A stretch of DNA of 64,000 bases from Lewinellaceae bacterium (GCA_016716135.1 JADJWX010000012.1:184956-248955), one strand, 5' to 3'. Shown: positions 18,190 through 28,220, counted from the stretch's first letter. Notes: a model not told the origin generated them from the sequence alone. Made by a program: numbers and translations.

Positions 18190-19653
18190 TCAAACCCCCT
18201 CATTTTTCTCCCCCAACTGCTTGATCTTAATCTGCATGGCCGCAAAAAACAGCGTCATCAGCGGGCTCAAATAATTGAACACAGCGTAGATAAAATAGTC
18301 CGTCACACTTACCCCCAGCACCTTCGACTGGTAGGCGCCGCAGGTATTCCAGGGCACCAGCACCGAGGTGACCGTGCCGGAGTCCTCCAGCGTGCGGCTC
18401 AGATTTTCGGGCGCCAGTCCGCGTTTTTCATAGGCTTTTGCAAACATTTTACCGGGCACTACGATGGCCAGGTACTGGTCGGAGGCCGTCACATTGAGGG
18501 CCAGGCAGCTGGCTACCGTGCTGGCAAACAAACCGAACACGCTGTTGGCCAGGCTGAGCAGGGCGCTGCTGATGCGCGCCAGGGCGCCGATGGCCTCCAT
18601 GACACCGCCAAAAACCATGGCGCACATGATAAGCCATACCGTGCCGAGCATGCCGGCCATACCACCCGAGGAAAACAGGTCGTTCAGGGCCGGGTCGCTG
18701 GTTTCCACGGCCGTGCTGACCGTCATGGCGTTCATTACGCCCTGGTAGGCCGACTGGAAATTCAGTACTTCCGCACCGGCGAGTTTGGCCACGATGCCGG
18801 GTTGAAAAAGCACGGCAAACAGCCCGCCCAGCAAGGCGCCGATAAGCAGGGCAATGATCGGCCGGGTTTTCCGAACGATGAGCAAAATGACCGCCAGGGG
18901 TACCAGCATAAGCCAGCCGCTGATGGTAAACGTGCCCTCGATGGCCGAAAGCAGGGCGCCGGTATCGGCAACACCGCTGGCATCGTGCGTAAGCCCCAGG
19001 ATGATGAAGACTACCAGGGTGATGGAATACGTCGGTACGGTCGTCAGGGTCATGTACCGGATGTGTGAAAACAATTCGCCGCCGGCCATGGCAGGCGCCA
19101 GGTTTGTGGTGTCGGACAGGGGCGACATTTTATCGCCAAAGTAAGCGCCCGAAAGCACCGCCCCGGCCACCATGCCGGCAGGAATGCCCAGCGCCTGCCC
19201 GATGCCGACGAGCGCAATGCCCACGGTGGCCGAAGTCGTCCAGGAACTTCCCGTAGCCAGCGAGATCACCGAGCAAACGATGACGGTAACCGGCAGAAAA
19301 ATCGTGGGGTTCAGCAACTTGATACCGGCGTAGATCAGCGTCGGGATTACGCCGCTCATGAGCCAGGTGCCGGACAGGGCGCCCACGAGGAGCAGGATCA
19401 GGATGGCTTCCGTCGTCGATTTGAAATTGTTCGACACCTCCTCAATCATCTGCTGGTAGCTGACCTTGTTCCGGAAACCCACGATGGCTGCCACTGCGCC
19501 GCCAAGCAGGAGGATAAACTGGTTGGAGCCGCTGAGGGCGTCGTCGCCATACACCGTGACGTTGTAGGCCAGCAGGATGATGAGTACGATGACGGGCGTG
19601 AGCGCCTCCCAGATGTTGAGTTCCTTGTTTTGAATGATTTTGGTGTCTTTCAT
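18190..19653 (-). CDS. NhaC-type Na+/H+ antiporter
   Basis: A 487-residue inner-membrane protein with about 11-12 hydrophobic helices. The core SVISLATGSSWTTSATVGIALVGIG and GAYFGDKMSPLSDTTNLAPAM are hallmarks of the NhaC/YuiF superfamily, with conserved D and TN residues likely in ion binding. It exchanges sodium (or possibly another substrate such as malate/lactate in MleN relatives) for protons. The gene is alone on its strand, flanked by an intergenic inverted repeat. Confidence 0.88.
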   Translation of the reverse strand: MKDTKIIQNKELNIWEALTPVIVLIILLAYNVTVYGDDALSGSNQFILLLGGAVAAIVGFRNKVSYQQMIEEVSNNFKSTTEAILILLLVGALSGTWLMSGVIPTLIYAGIKLLNPTIFLPVTVIVCSVISLATGSSWTTSATVGIALVGIGQALGIPAGMVAGAVLSGAYFGDKMSPLSDTTNLAPAMAGGELFSHIRYMTLTTVPTYSITLVVFIILGLTHDASGVADTGALLSAIEGTFTISGWLMLVPLAVILLIVRKTRPIIALLIGALLGGLFAVLFQPGIVAKLAGAEVLNFQSAYQGVMNAMTVSTAVETSDPALNDLFSSGGMAGMLGTVWLIMCAMVFGGVMEAIGALARISSALLSLANSVFGLFASTVASCLALNVTASDQYLAIVVPGKMFAKAYEKRGLAPENLSRTLEDSGTVTSVLVPWNTCGAYQSKVLGVSVTDYFIYAVFNYLSPLMTLFFAAMQIKIKQLGEKNEGV

Positions 19654-19786
19654 TGTCTGACGGGTAGTTTGTAGCGAAGCGCCAAATGTAAAACACTGGC
19701 GTGTTTTTAATACTACTTTGTTACGTTAAGTTTAGATGTCTCCCGCTGGTCGACATGACAGCAATCCGGGGAGAAAATATCCATCC

Positions 19787-19849
19787 GATTTCTCGCTGCG
19801 CTCGAAATTCCAGCGGGCACCGGATAAATTTCGAGCGCAGCGAGAAATC
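19787..19849. repeat. 23-bp inverted repeat upstream of nhaC
   Basis: Arms 19787-19809 and 19827-19849 are perfect complements (GATTTCTCGCTGCGCTCGAA plus ATT), with a 17-base loop. The core TCTCGCTGCGCTCGAAAT resembles the CTCGCTTCACTCGGAAT core of the large element at 27932-28220, so both may belong to one broad repeat class. Confidence 0.7.
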
Positions 19850-19924
19850 TGGTAAACCGTTTCAATAAAAACGCCTGTCATGTTGAGCATAGCGAAACAT
19901 CTGGTTTAAAGCGACAAAGTAGTG

Positions 19925-20788
19925 TTAAGTCGCCGCCGGATTTTCCTTAATCACCAGATTATCGATCAGCCGCACATCGCCGGCCCAGGCGGCTGCACAA
20001 ACGACGATAAAATTGCTGTCGGCGTAATGCTCCACGGGCAGCAACGAATGACCGTCCACAATATCGAAATATTCGGGGTCCAGGCCGGCAGCACGCAGTG
20101 TTTCCATGCCCCGCGCCTGCACTGCGGACGCCGGTTCGCCGGGCAGTGCCGCTTTTGCCGCCTGCATGGATTGGTAAATTGCGGGGGCTGCGGCGCGCAT
20201 GGCGGGACTAAGGCGGAGGTTACGGCTCGACATGGCCAGGCCGTCGGCTTCGCGGGTGGTGGGGCAGCGCACCAGTTGGATGGCGGAGCCGAGCTGGCGC
20301 AGCATATCGCCCACGATGGTCAGTTGTTGGAAATCTTTTTGCCCCATGTACAGGCGGTGCGGCTGCACGATATCGAGCAGGCGGTTGACCACCATGGCCA
20401 TGCCGCCGAAATGTCCGGGGCGGAATTTGCCTTCCATCACCTGGTCGAGCGGGCCGAAATCGAGTTGGAGGCGGAGGTCCAGTCCGGGCGGGTACACTTC
20501 ATCCACCGAAGGCATAAACAAGGCATGGCAACCCGCACCGATGAGCAGGGCAATATCCTGTTCGGGCATGCGCGGGTATTTTTCCAGGTCGGCGGGGTCG
20601 TTGAATTGGGTGGGATTGACGAAAATACTGGCAACGGTCAGGTCGCATTCCGTTTTGGCAATTTCGATCAGGCTAAGGTGCCCCTGGTGCAGGGCGCCCA
20701 TGGTGGGGGCAAAGCCAACCGTTTTCCCGTCCCGGCGTTCCGTGTCGAGCCAGGCTTGCAGGCCGGCTGCTTGTTTGAAAACCAACAT
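19925..20788 (-). CDS. panC: Pantothenate synthetase (pantoate--beta-alanine ligase)
   Basis: Joins pantoate and beta-alanine using ATP in vitamin B5/CoA synthesis. The 287-residue length is normal. Visible motifs are the nucleotide-binding PTMGALHQGHLSLI (HxGH), FVNPTQFNDPADLEKYPR and the KSMS-like region TREADGLAMSSRN. No panB or panD lies next to it. Confidence 0.95.
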   Translation of the reverse strand: MLVFKQAAGLQAWLDTERRDGKTVGFAPTMGALHQGHLSLIEIAKTECDLTVASIFVNPTQFNDPADLEKYPRMPEQDIALLIGAGCHALFMPSVDEVYPPGLDLRLQLDFGPLDQVMEGKFRPGHFGGMAMVVNRLLDIVQPHRLYMGQKDFQQLTIVGDMLRQLGSAIQLVRCPTTREADGLAMSSRNLRLSPAMRAAAPAIYQSMQAAKAALPGEPASAVQARGMETLRAAGLDPEYFDIVDGHSLLPVEHYADSNFIVVCAAAWAGDVRLIDNLVIKENPAAT

Positions 20789-21117
20789 AGCGAAAATTCA
20801 GGTTCGGGCGCAAAGGTTGGAAAAAAGTCGGGGATTTGATGCTTGAACTGTTAACCCGGGAACAGCAGGCCGGCGTTGGGAGCGATCATGCAGGGGGTCA
20901 GCCGTTTAGCCCTGGAAACAGCCCGGTTCTTCCCGGTGCACGCCACTTAATTTCAAAAAAACTTTTTACCCTCCCGCATTCTTGCGAACTTTGGCCCGCT
21001 TTTTGAAAATGTATTTTTAATCCGTTTTTTCGTTGTAAAACGGCCTGAATTTAATCCGAACATCAGGAATTAGATCCGATTGACATCTTCTCTAATCCTT
21101 CACCAATTGTTATTCCC
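20789..21117. other. Non-coding gap between panC and the cohesin genes
   Basis: These 329 bases separate divergent genes and become AT-rich toward 21000-21117. I see no ORF, no terminator hairpin and no exact TAnnTTTG box; the nearest is GAACTTTG at about 20986-20993. It is presumably the 5' region of the cohesin operon. Confidence 0.35.
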
Positions 21118-21927
21118 ATGATTCAACGGTCGCTACTACTCTTGGTAGGCCTTTGGCTTTTCGCCATTCCCAAAATATTTTCCCAGGTGGGTTTTTCCCT
21201 GCCGGTACTCAACGAAGTGAGCCCGGGTTCGATCGTTACCCTTCCGGTTAAAGTTTTCAATTTTGACAGCATTACAGGTGCCCAGTTCGTGATCCAGTGG
21301 GATCCGCAGGTGCTCAGCCTGGCTACCACCCTGGGCTACAACCTTCCCAACATGACGTACGAAGATTTTGGCCTGGGCGATGCGCCGGAGGGCCTGTTGC
21401 GTTTTGCCTGGGAATCGCCCTCCGGAACGACCGGGTATTCGGCGCCCGACGGGACGACGATTTTTCTGTTGAAATTCAGTGTGGTCGGCCAGAACAACCA
21501 GGGCACGTTTCTGACCTTTACGGAAGATGCGCCGCAAACAATTTTTGAAGTTACGCAGGCAACGTCCCAGGTGGACTCCTCCGTGTTTTATACGCTTAAC
21601 GACTGTATATTAAACAATGGCTACGTAGCCGTCGGCTTTACCCTGAGTACCGACTGGTTGAGCGACCGGAACACATTGCCGGTGACCGTCTCACCCAATC
21701 CTTTCGCCATTTCCACCACTGCCACCTTCAGCCTGGAAAGCCGCTCCGAGGTACATATGGTACTGACAGATGCCGCCGGACACCCGGTTTTTGAACGCAA
21801 AGCGACCTTTCCGGCAGGCCAACATGGCATGGAAATTGCCTCTGACCGATTAAAAGAAAATGGCATTTATTATTTAATCCTACGTACGGCTACCCAATCG
21901 TGCATTCGTCCTTTGGTTAAATTTTGA
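21118..21927 (+). CDS. Small cohesin-domain protein with T9SS type A tail
   Basis: A 269-residue secreted protein: signal peptide ending at about residue 23 (IFSQ), one cohesin-type beta-sandwich (about 25-175: SIVTLPVKVFNF ... AQFVIQWDPQVLSL ... LLRFAWESPSG ... IFLLKFSVVG), and a C-terminal T9SS type A domain (VTVSPNPFAISTTATFSL ... GIYYLILRTATQS ... LVKF). Cohesins bind dockerins in cellulosomes, but no dockerin is seen here and such domains are widespread outside cellulosomes. It ends 45 bases before the giant cohesin gene, so the two are likely one operon. Confidence 0.85.
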   Translation: MIQRSLLLLVGLWLFAIPKIFSQVGFSLPVLNEVSPGSIVTLPVKVFNFDSITGAQFVIQWDPQVLSLATTLGYNLPNMTYEDFGLGDAPEGLLRFAWESPSGTTGYSAPDGTTIFLLKFSVVGQNNQGTFLTFTEDAPQTIFEVTQATSQVDSSVFYTLNDCILNNGYVAVGFTLSTDWLSDRNTLPVTVSPNPFAISTTATFSLESRSEVHMVLTDAAGHPVFERKATFPAGQHGMEIASDRLKENGIYYLILRTATQSCIRPLVKF

Positions 21928-21971
21928 TAAAAAAACATCATTCATTCATCATCCCTTTTTCCGCGTTAAAG

Positions 21972-24900
21972 ATGAGACCGATTTCAACTTACCTCCTAGT
22001 GGCCGGCCTGCTTTTGGCAGCCTTCCAGGTTTCCAGTCAACCGCTGATCACCACCTTTTCGCCGGCATCGGTGAGCGCCAATGTTGGCGGTACCGTATCG
22101 CTCCAACTGAAGGTCCAGAATTTTTCTGCAATCCAGTCCTTCCAGGTGCCGATCACGTTTAACAGCGCCATACTGCAGTTCACATCGATTACCAATGCTG
22201 CACTGCCTGGCTTTGCTTCCTCCAACTATAATGCAACTACCGGCAAAGTAGTGGTATCCTGGTATCCGGACCTGGCGCAGTATCCGAACGGTTTTTCGAT
22301 CGCGGACAACAGTTCCATATTCACGATAAACTTCAATGTGGTGGCCAATGGGGCGACTACGGTAAATATCGCCGCAGTGTCGCCCGGTATCGAAGTGGTG
22401 CGCAACAACGATGTCATCACCGTGCAATTCGGCTCGGGCGGCACCAGCGTGACCGGCGGTTCGGGCGGTCCCGGCCCGCTGACGGGTTTTCACGTACTGG
22501 CCAACACCATTACCATTCCGCAAGGCCAAACCGGCTGTATGCCGGTAAAAGTGCACGATTTCGACAACATCGTGTCGCTGGCTTATGCCATGCACTGGGA
22601 CCCTGCGGTGCTCCAGTACCAGAATACCCAGGCGTACAACCTGCCCGACCTGGCCGGCTCCAGTTTTAACCTGTTCCCCGCCGGTTCCAGCACGCTGTTG
22701 TTGAGTTGGTACGAGCAGGCGCTCACCGGTATCACGCGGGCCGACGGCGCTACGATCTACGATGTTTGTTTCAAAGCCGTGGGCGCTCCGGGCAGCCAGT
22801 CGATGGTTGTCATCGACGGCAACGGTTTCCCGCCGGGTGGCGGTGGCGCCGAGGTGATCAACCTGGGCGGCAGCAACGTTTGGATGAATGATTCGGGCGT
22901 TTCCGACACGATTTTTGTCGTCACGGCGCCCCCGCCGCCGGATGCCGTAACGTTCCATGCCGATACGATTGAAGTACCGGAAAATGAGATCGGCTGTGTG
23001 CAAGTCCGGGTAAAGAATTTTGAGGATGTGATTTCCATCCAGTTTGGCATGACCTATGATGCCAATATCATCAGTTTTGACCATTTTGAATTTGGCAGCA
23101 ACCCATTGACCCTGAGCAACGCCAATTTCAACGCGACCATCCCGGGTGAAATCAAATTTACCTGGTTTGACCAACAAGCCGTGGGCCTGGACCTTCCGGA
23201 CAGCAGCCTGATTTTCTCCGTTTGTTTCGAGGCCATCGGCGATACGGGCACTATGTCGCCGCTAACCTTCACCAGCCTGCCCGGTTTTGCCGTGGAGGTG
23301 GTGAAGGAGCCGCAAGGCGAAGTAATTCCTGCGCTGTTAAACGGTAAAGTGATCATCACCGGCTTTGTCGATCCCGGTCTGGAATTGCAGGCAACGCCGG
23401 CCAACTGCTTCGGCAGTTCAACAGGCTCCATTTCGGCGGTGCTGAACCCGGCATCGCTCCCCATGACCTATACCTGGTCGGGTACCGGCATCAATCCGCC
23501 GGTCACCACCAACGACTCCACGATGACCGGCCTGGTGGCCGGCACCTATTCGGTGACGCTCACGGTGGCCAACGGGGCAACTTTCACCGCTACAGTAACG
23601 TTGCCGCAACCGCCGCAACTGTCCATTCAACAAGCTACACCGACCAACACCTCCTGCTTTAACGGCCAGGACGGCGCGATCACGATCGCACCCACCGGGG
23701 GTACATCGCCCTACACCTCGTATGCCTGGGCAGGCCCGCAGTATACGAATACGACTACCACACCGAGTATTTCAGGCATTAAGGCCGGAAACTATACCGT
23801 TACAGTCACCGACTCCAACGGCTGCACTTTCGTGTCCAACCCACCCATACAGGTAGGCCAGCCGGGCGATATCAACGTGGCGCCCAACCTGGTAACGGTC
23901 AGCCCGGTCACTTGTTTCGGCCTGACCAACGGCACCATCGCCCTGCCTACGCCGGGTGGCGGCACTTCGCCCTTCGGCTATGCCTGGGCCGGCCCGAACG
24001 GTTATACCGCCAGTACGAAAAGCATCACCGGCCTTGCCGGCGGACAATACACCGTGACGATCACGGACAACAATTCCTGTACGAAATCTTTCCAGTTCAA
24101 CGTCACGGCGCCGGCACTGCCACTGGCTGTTTCGCAAAACGGCATGGTGACCGATGTAACCTGTTTTGGCTACAACAATGGCCAGGCTTGCGTGCAGGTT
24201 AGCGGCGGTACAATGCCGTATGTGCCTTCCTGGCGCTTGAACAGCCCCAACGGGCAGGTGATCGCCACGGGCCCTTGCCCCAACAACCTGGTACCGGGCA
24301 ACTACGTGGTGGTGGTAACCGACAACAACAACTGCACCGCTGTCATTGCCACACAGATCGAAGTAGATGGCCCGACGGAGCCCATTGAAATTAATGAAGA
24401 TGTTGATCACGTGCTTTGCGCCGACGACGGCAACGGTGTCATCACCCTGAACCCGGCCGGTGGTAACGGCGCGCCGTTTACCGTAAGCTGGTCGAACGGC
24501 CAAACCGGTACGCAACTGACCAACCTCGACGGGGGCAGTTACACACCGACGGTTACGGATGCGGCCGGGTGTACGATTGATTTCAACCCGATCCCGGTGA
24601 ACGAACCCACCGCTATTACCGTAGACACGGCAACGGTACCGCAGGACGGTATGATTGGTGGCTCCATCGACATCACGGTAGCCGGCGGTGTTTCGCCGTA
24701 TACCTTTGATTGGGCCGGCCCCAATAACTTTAACTCTTCGGATGAAGACCCGTCGGATGTATCGGCGGGCACATATACCGTGACCGTGACCGACGCCAAC
24801 GGCTGCACCTTTGTGCGGGAGGTGATTGTGGAAAGCACTAATATTTTAGTGTTGACAACTGCGGCCGCGACACCTTCCTGTAACAACGATGGTACCATCA

Positions 24901-26603
24901 CCTTTTACATACCGCCCGGCGCAGTGCCTGTGGTGAGTATTTTAATTGGTGGAAACACCTACATTGTCGATAACGATACGTTCACGGTGACGAATCTTCC
25001 TCCGCGTATCTACCAGCCGACGATTTCTGACGGCGCCGGAAATTCTCATACGATGGACCCGATCTCGGTCGGTCAATTGGCACAGGCCCTGGTGGGTGAC
25101 TCGAAAACCAACCCGTTCGACGACTTGATGAACGGTTCGATCACCCTGACGCCGATCCCTTCCAATTCAAACCTGACCTATCAATGGGCGCATGGTCCGA
25201 CGACCAACGTATTGATGAACCTGGATTCGGGTACTTACGTGGTGACGATCACCAACCTTGCTTCCGGATGTACCAGCGTAAATCCCTACACCCTCGTGCG
25301 TACCTACCAGCCTTTTGTTTGTCAACAGGTGGATAACACCCCGGCCAGCTGTCCGAACACCGCCGACGGCGCGATCAAAATGTTCGTCACTGGCGCCGAC
25401 GGCCCGACCTACACCTACCAGTGGAGCGGCCCGAACGGTTTCACGGGCACGGCCCGCGACCTGAACGGCTTGTTCCCCGGAACGTACACCCTGACGGTGA
25501 TCGACGAAAGCCTGATCGAGCATGTATGCCCGATAGTTAATATCAACTCGCTATCCAACCTGACGATCACCAACGTCAACGAAACCTCGAACTACAACGG
25601 CTTCCAGGTGAGCGGCACTTCGGTTTGTAATGGAAAAGCCACGGTAGTATACACCGGCAACTCCGGCGCTGTAAGCGTGCTGTGGAGTAACGGTGGGACC
25701 GGGTTTACCGACGACAAACTCTGCGGCGGCACGTACTCCGTCACGCTGACGGATGCCCTGGGCTGTACGGCTGTTTGGGTGGATTCGCTGACGGTGCCGC
25801 AATCGATTATCGGCACCGCTGAAATTGCCAGCAATTACAACGGCTACGACATCAGCTGTTTCGGTGAGTGCGACGGCCGCGCCAATATTTCGGCGGTAGG
25901 CGGTGTGGCGCCTTACAAAATTACCTGGCCGAGCGGTCAGGTCGATCAGAATTTGCCGGTAGGCGGTATCTCGCAGGCAAATCAGCTTTGCGGCGGCGAC
26001 TATCAGGTGACCATCACGGATGCCAACGGCGTATCTGCCGTAAGCACGGTAACTGTACTTGAACCCGAGCCACTCGAGGTTGAATTTGAAGATACGCCGC
26101 CGACCAGTTTCTCAGCCTGCAATGCCGAAGTACTGGCGTTTGCTCCGGTCGGTGTCGGCGATATCAGCTACACCTGGTCGACCAGTAACGGTCTCACGGG
26201 TGATGGTCCGCTGGCGGAAAATCTCTGTGCAGGCAGCTACATCACCTATGTGATCGAAGACGACAACGGTTGTACGGCTATTGGCCGCCACCTGGTGCCC
26301 TATCCGGAAGACGGTTGTTTACAGGTGCGCCCGGTGATCACCCCGGCACAGGCCGACGGCAATAACGACTACACGCTCATCACCTGCATCGAATCGTTCC
26401 CGAACAACACCTTTGAAGTGTACAACCGTTGGGGCCAATTGGTGTATCAAACCACCGGCTACAACAACGGCGACCGCCGCTGGGAAGGTCTCACCGCAAG
26501 CGGGCAACTACTCCCCGACGGCGTGTACTTCTTCGTGCTCAAGTACAAAGACGACAACAATAACGACCAGGTCCTGAAAGGCTATATCAACCTGCTTCGC
26601 TAA
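21972..26603 (+). CDS. Giant cohesin / SprB-repeat surface protein with T9SS type B (gliding-type) tail
   Basis: The start at 21972 (MRPISTYLLVAGLLLAAFQVSS) gives 1543 residues with a clean signal peptide; the frame opens upstream at 21924 only through a TTG codon. Three cohesin-type domains fill about residues 25-470 (each with a VxVxNFxxIxSxQ...I strand pattern and a W/F SW...). Then follow about ten SprB-like repeats (units such as TPTNTSCFNGQDGAITI and GGTSPYTSYAWAGP ... GNYTVTVTDSNGCT) and an end domain NTFEVYNRWGQLVYQ ... LPDGVYFFVLKY typical of CHU_C/type B tails. Such type B cargo is usually exported with a PorP/SprF partner, encoded next at 26763. It is likely a long surface adhesin or gliding/attachment protein; the binding partner is unknown. 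Confidence 0.9.
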   Translation: MRPISTYLLVAGLLLAAFQVSSQPLITTFSPASVSANVGGTVSLQLKVQNFSAIQSFQVPITFNSAILQFTSITNAALPGFASSNYNATTGKVVVSWYPDLAQYPNGFSIADNSSIFTINFNVVANGATTVNIAAVSPGIEVVRNNDVITVQFGSGGTSVTGGSGGPGPLTGFHVLANTITIPQGQTGCMPVKVHDFDNIVSLAYAMHWDPAVLQYQNTQAYNLPDLAGSSFNLFPAGSSTLLLSWYEQALTGITRADGATIYDVCFKAVGAPGSQSMVVIDGNGFPPGGGGAEVINLGGSNVWMNDSGVSDTIFVVTAPPPPDAVTFHADTIEVPENEIGCVQVRVKNFEDVISIQFGMTYDANIISFDHFEFGSNPLTLSNANFNATIPGEIKFTWFDQQAVGLDLPDSSLIFSVCFEAIGDTGTMSPLTFTSLPGFAVEVVKEPQGEVIPALLNGKVIITGFVDPGLELQATPANCFGSSTGSISAVLNPASLPMTYTWSGTGINPPVTTNDSTMTGLVAGTYSVTLTVANGATFTATVTLPQPPQLSIQQATPTNTSCFNGQDGAITIAPTGGTSPYTSYAWAGPQYTNTTTTPSISGIKAGNYTVTVTDSNGCTFVSNPPIQVGQPGDINVAPNLVTVSPVTCFGLTNGTIALPTPGGGTSPFGYAWAGPNGYTASTKSITGLAGGQYTVTITDNNSCTKSFQFNVTAPALPLAVSQNGMVTDVTCFGYNNGQACVQVSGGTMPYVPSWRLNSPNGQVIATGPCPNNLVPGNYVVVVTDNNNCTAVIATQIEVDGPTEPIEINEDVDHVLCADDGNGVITLNPAGGNGAPFTVSWSNGQTGTQLTNLDGGSYTPTVTDAAGCTIDFNPIPVNEPTAITVDTATVPQDGMIGGSIDITVAGGVSPYTFDWAGPNNFNSSDEDPSDVSAGTYTVTVTDANGCTFVREVIVESTNILVLTTAAATPSCNNDGTITFYIPPGAVPVVSILIGGNTYIVDNDTFTVTNLPPRIYQPTISDGAGNSHTMDPISVGQLAQALVGDSKTNPFDDLMNGSITLTPIPSNSNLTYQWAHGPTTNVLMNLDSGTYVVTITNLASGCTSVNPYTLVRTYQPFVCQQVDNTPASCPNTADGAIKMFVTGADGPTYTYQWSGPNGFTGTARDLNGLFPGTYTLTVIDESLIEHVCPIVNINSLSNLTITNVNETSNYNGFQVSGTSVCNGKATVVYTGNSGAVSVLWSNGGTGFTDDKLCGGTYSVTLTDALGCTAVWVDSLTVPQSIIGTAEIASNYNGYDISCFGECDGRANISAVGGVAPYKITWPSGQVDQNLPVGGISQANQLCGGDYQVTITDANGVSAVSTVTVLEPEPLEVEFEDTPPTSFSACNAEVLAFAPVGVGDISYTWSTSNGLTGDGPLAENLCAGSYITYVIEDDNGCTAIGRHLVPYPEDGCLQVRPVITPAQADGNNDYTLITCIESFPNNTFEVYNRWGQLVYQTTGYNNGDRRWEGLTASGQLLPDGVYFFVLKYKDDNNNDQVLKGYINLLR

Positions 26604-26762
26604 TTTTTCTGTTGGCTGTTTGTTATTGGCTGTTGGCTGTTTCCCACGTTCAATAGTTTGGTTTTTAAAAATTAAAACTGGCAAACTATTTGTAATGTGT
26701 CAAGCAGCCAACGCCAACTGCCAACCACCATTTTCATATCCATTCCCATCATATCGATTACT

Positions 26763-27716
26763 ATGAAAAAGATATTCTCTATCCTCCTTTTTACACTTTC
26801 TGTTTTCGCAGCCACGGCACAGGAACAGGCGGTGTACTCCCAATACCAGGTTTTTCCCAACCTCATCAATCCCGGCGTAACGGGTTTTGACAACAACTAC
26901 CTCTTCCTGATCAACGCCCGCAGCAGCTGGACCGGTTTTCCCGGCTCGCCGACCACGTATACGTTTATGTACAACGGCCCGGTTGGTGATAAACTCGGTT
27001 TGGGCGGCAGTTTGTTTGCCGAAAAAATCGGCTCGCAATCAGTCACCCGTGTCCAGGGAATTTACTCCTTCCGCTTTCAGGTGCAGCGCGCCAAGATCGG
27101 CCTGGGCTTGACCACGGAGTTTTTGCGCCGCCGCATTTCCGGCGATGTGCTGAGCAACCCGATCGTGGATCCGAACGACGGCGCCCTGGAAGGCTCGGTC
27201 GACGGCCAGCGCTTGTTTACCTCCTCTTTTGGCGCGCATTTGCTGTTCGATGAAAAAGTGTTTGCCAGCCTGGTGTTGCCGACGGCTATTCGCGCCCGCC
27301 TGGACGAAATTCCGCTCGACGATCCCAGCCGCGAAAACGGTTCCGGCATCCAGTATTACATTTTTCAACTGGGTACCATCGTGGACATCCCCAGCCAAAA
27401 TTTCAAACTGGTGCCCTCCATTGCCATTCGCAATGTGCGCGATGTGCCGTTTCAGGTTGACCTGAACCTGCAGGGCCGCTTCCTGGAAGACAAGCTCATC
27501 GCAGGCCTGACCTATCGCCCCAGCACGGGTGGCTCGATGGCATTCCTGCTGGGCTCGCGCTACAACAATTTTAACCTGTTCTACTCCTACGACGTGTCGT
27601 TCGGACCCTTCCAGCAGTACAACAGCGGCTCGCACGAGTTCAGCGTAGCATACATGTTCGAACGCAAGAAACCGCGCGTTCCGCTCGAAAACACAAACAT
27701 CTACCAGCAGAATTAG
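26763..27716 (+). CDS. PorP/SprF family outer-membrane protein
   Basis: The start at 26763 gives 317 residues with signal peptide ending at AATAQ. The opening EQAVYSQYQVFPNLINPGVTG is the conserved N-terminus of PorP/SprF proteins, followed by alternating beta strands of an outer-membrane barrel (GDKLGLGGSLFAEKIG, SYRF-type strands). PorP/SprF proteins are needed for secretion or surface attachment of type B tail proteins. The position directly after a type B cargo (160-base gap) supports a dedicated pair. A terminator follows at 27773. Confidence 0.92.
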   Translation: MKKIFSILLFTLSVFAATAQEQAVYSQYQVFPNLINPGVTGFDNNYLFLINARSSWTGFPGSPTTYTFMYNGPVGDKLGLGGSLFAEKIGSQSVTRVQGIYSFRFQVQRAKIGLGLTTEFLRRRISGDVLSNPIVDPNDGALEGSVDGQRLFTSSFGAHLLFDEKVFASLVLPTAIRARLDEIPLDDPSRENGSGIQYYIFQLGTIVDIPSQNFKLVPSIAIRNVRDVPFQVDLNLQGRFLEDKLIAGLTYRPSTGGSMAFLLGSRYNNFNLFYSYDVSFGPFQQYNSGSHEFSVAYMFERKKPRVPLENTNIYQQN

Positions 27717-27772
27717 TAAATCTGCCGGTGTTGTTTAAAGATAGATGTCTTTAACAATTGGTTTTTGGGATG

Positions 27773-27810
27773 GCCTCTCCGCGAAATGTCGCCGGGGGGG
27801 CTTTTTTTTT
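27773..27810 (+). terminator. Terminator after the cohesin/PorP operon
   Basis: 9-bp stem GCCTCTCCG (27773-27781) with CGGGGGGGC (27093 offset: 27793-27801), two G-U pairs, followed by nine T (27802-27810). Confidence 0.75.
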
Positions 27811-27811
27811 G

Positions 27812-27860
27812 CGGATTACGGATTACGGATTACGGATTGCGGATTGCGGATTACGGAGTA
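27812..27860. repeat. GCGGATTACGG tandem repeat
   Basis: Units GCGGATTACGGATTACGG, GGATTGCGGATTGCGGATTACGG run head to tail. Same family as 4431-4591. Confidence 0.65.
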
Positions 27861-27862
27861 GC

Positions 27863-27897
27863 GGTGTTAAGAGAAATTTTCAGGAAGGTTGTTTTTG
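27863..27897. repeat. Dispersed 35-bp repeat, copy 1
   Basis: The 35 bases beginning GGTGTTAAGAGAAATTTTCA and ending GGTTGTTTTTG are identical at 35477-35511. In both places a related CTCTTA(A/G) end follows 40-65 bases later (27921, 35554), suggesting short mobile-like units with inverted ends. Confidence 0.7.
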
Positions 27898-27931
27898 CAA
27901 ATAATCCGCGTTTTTAGCTGCTCTTAGTAAT

Positions 27932-28220
27932 GCTTAAAAAATAAAGTCACGATTGGTTAAAGCCAGATTCCTCGCTTCACTCGGAATGACAGGTGCCACT
28001 AACAAGAAAGGGAGGGGCGAAAGCTGACGGAAACGAAACATTGCGTGGCCCCTCTTATTGATGCCAAACGAATCGAGCAAGACCCAAGGACTAAATGTGG
28101 GGGCGGCTCTGTGCAGCCTTTGCCCGAATCTACCGCCCCCCACTTTCTTTCTCATGACTCTGTCATTCCGAGTGAAGCGAGGAATCTGGCTTTAACCAAT
28201 CGTGACTTTATTTTTTAAGC
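27932..28220. repeat. Fold-back element with 61-bp perfect inverted repeats (MITE-like)
   Basis: Arms 27932-27992 and 28160-28220 are exact complements over 61 bases, and the match continues outward another 13 bases with three mismatches (about 27919 to 28233). The arms contain AGATTCCTCGCTTCACTCGG and CGATTGGTTAAAGCC. The 167-base centre encodes no convincing protein and contains a CCCCTC/GGGGGCGG-rich hairpin. No transposase is present. Confidence 0.8.

Noticed and set aside
21996..23177. 393-residue minus-strand ORF inside the giant cohesin gene
   Set aside because: Antisense frame of a GC-rich repeat gene, no domain or start context; the plus-strand protein has clear cohesin and SprB features.
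27932..28220. Insertion sequence
   Set aside because: No transposase ORF between the inverted repeats; size and structure fit a MITE or other non-autonomous element instead.
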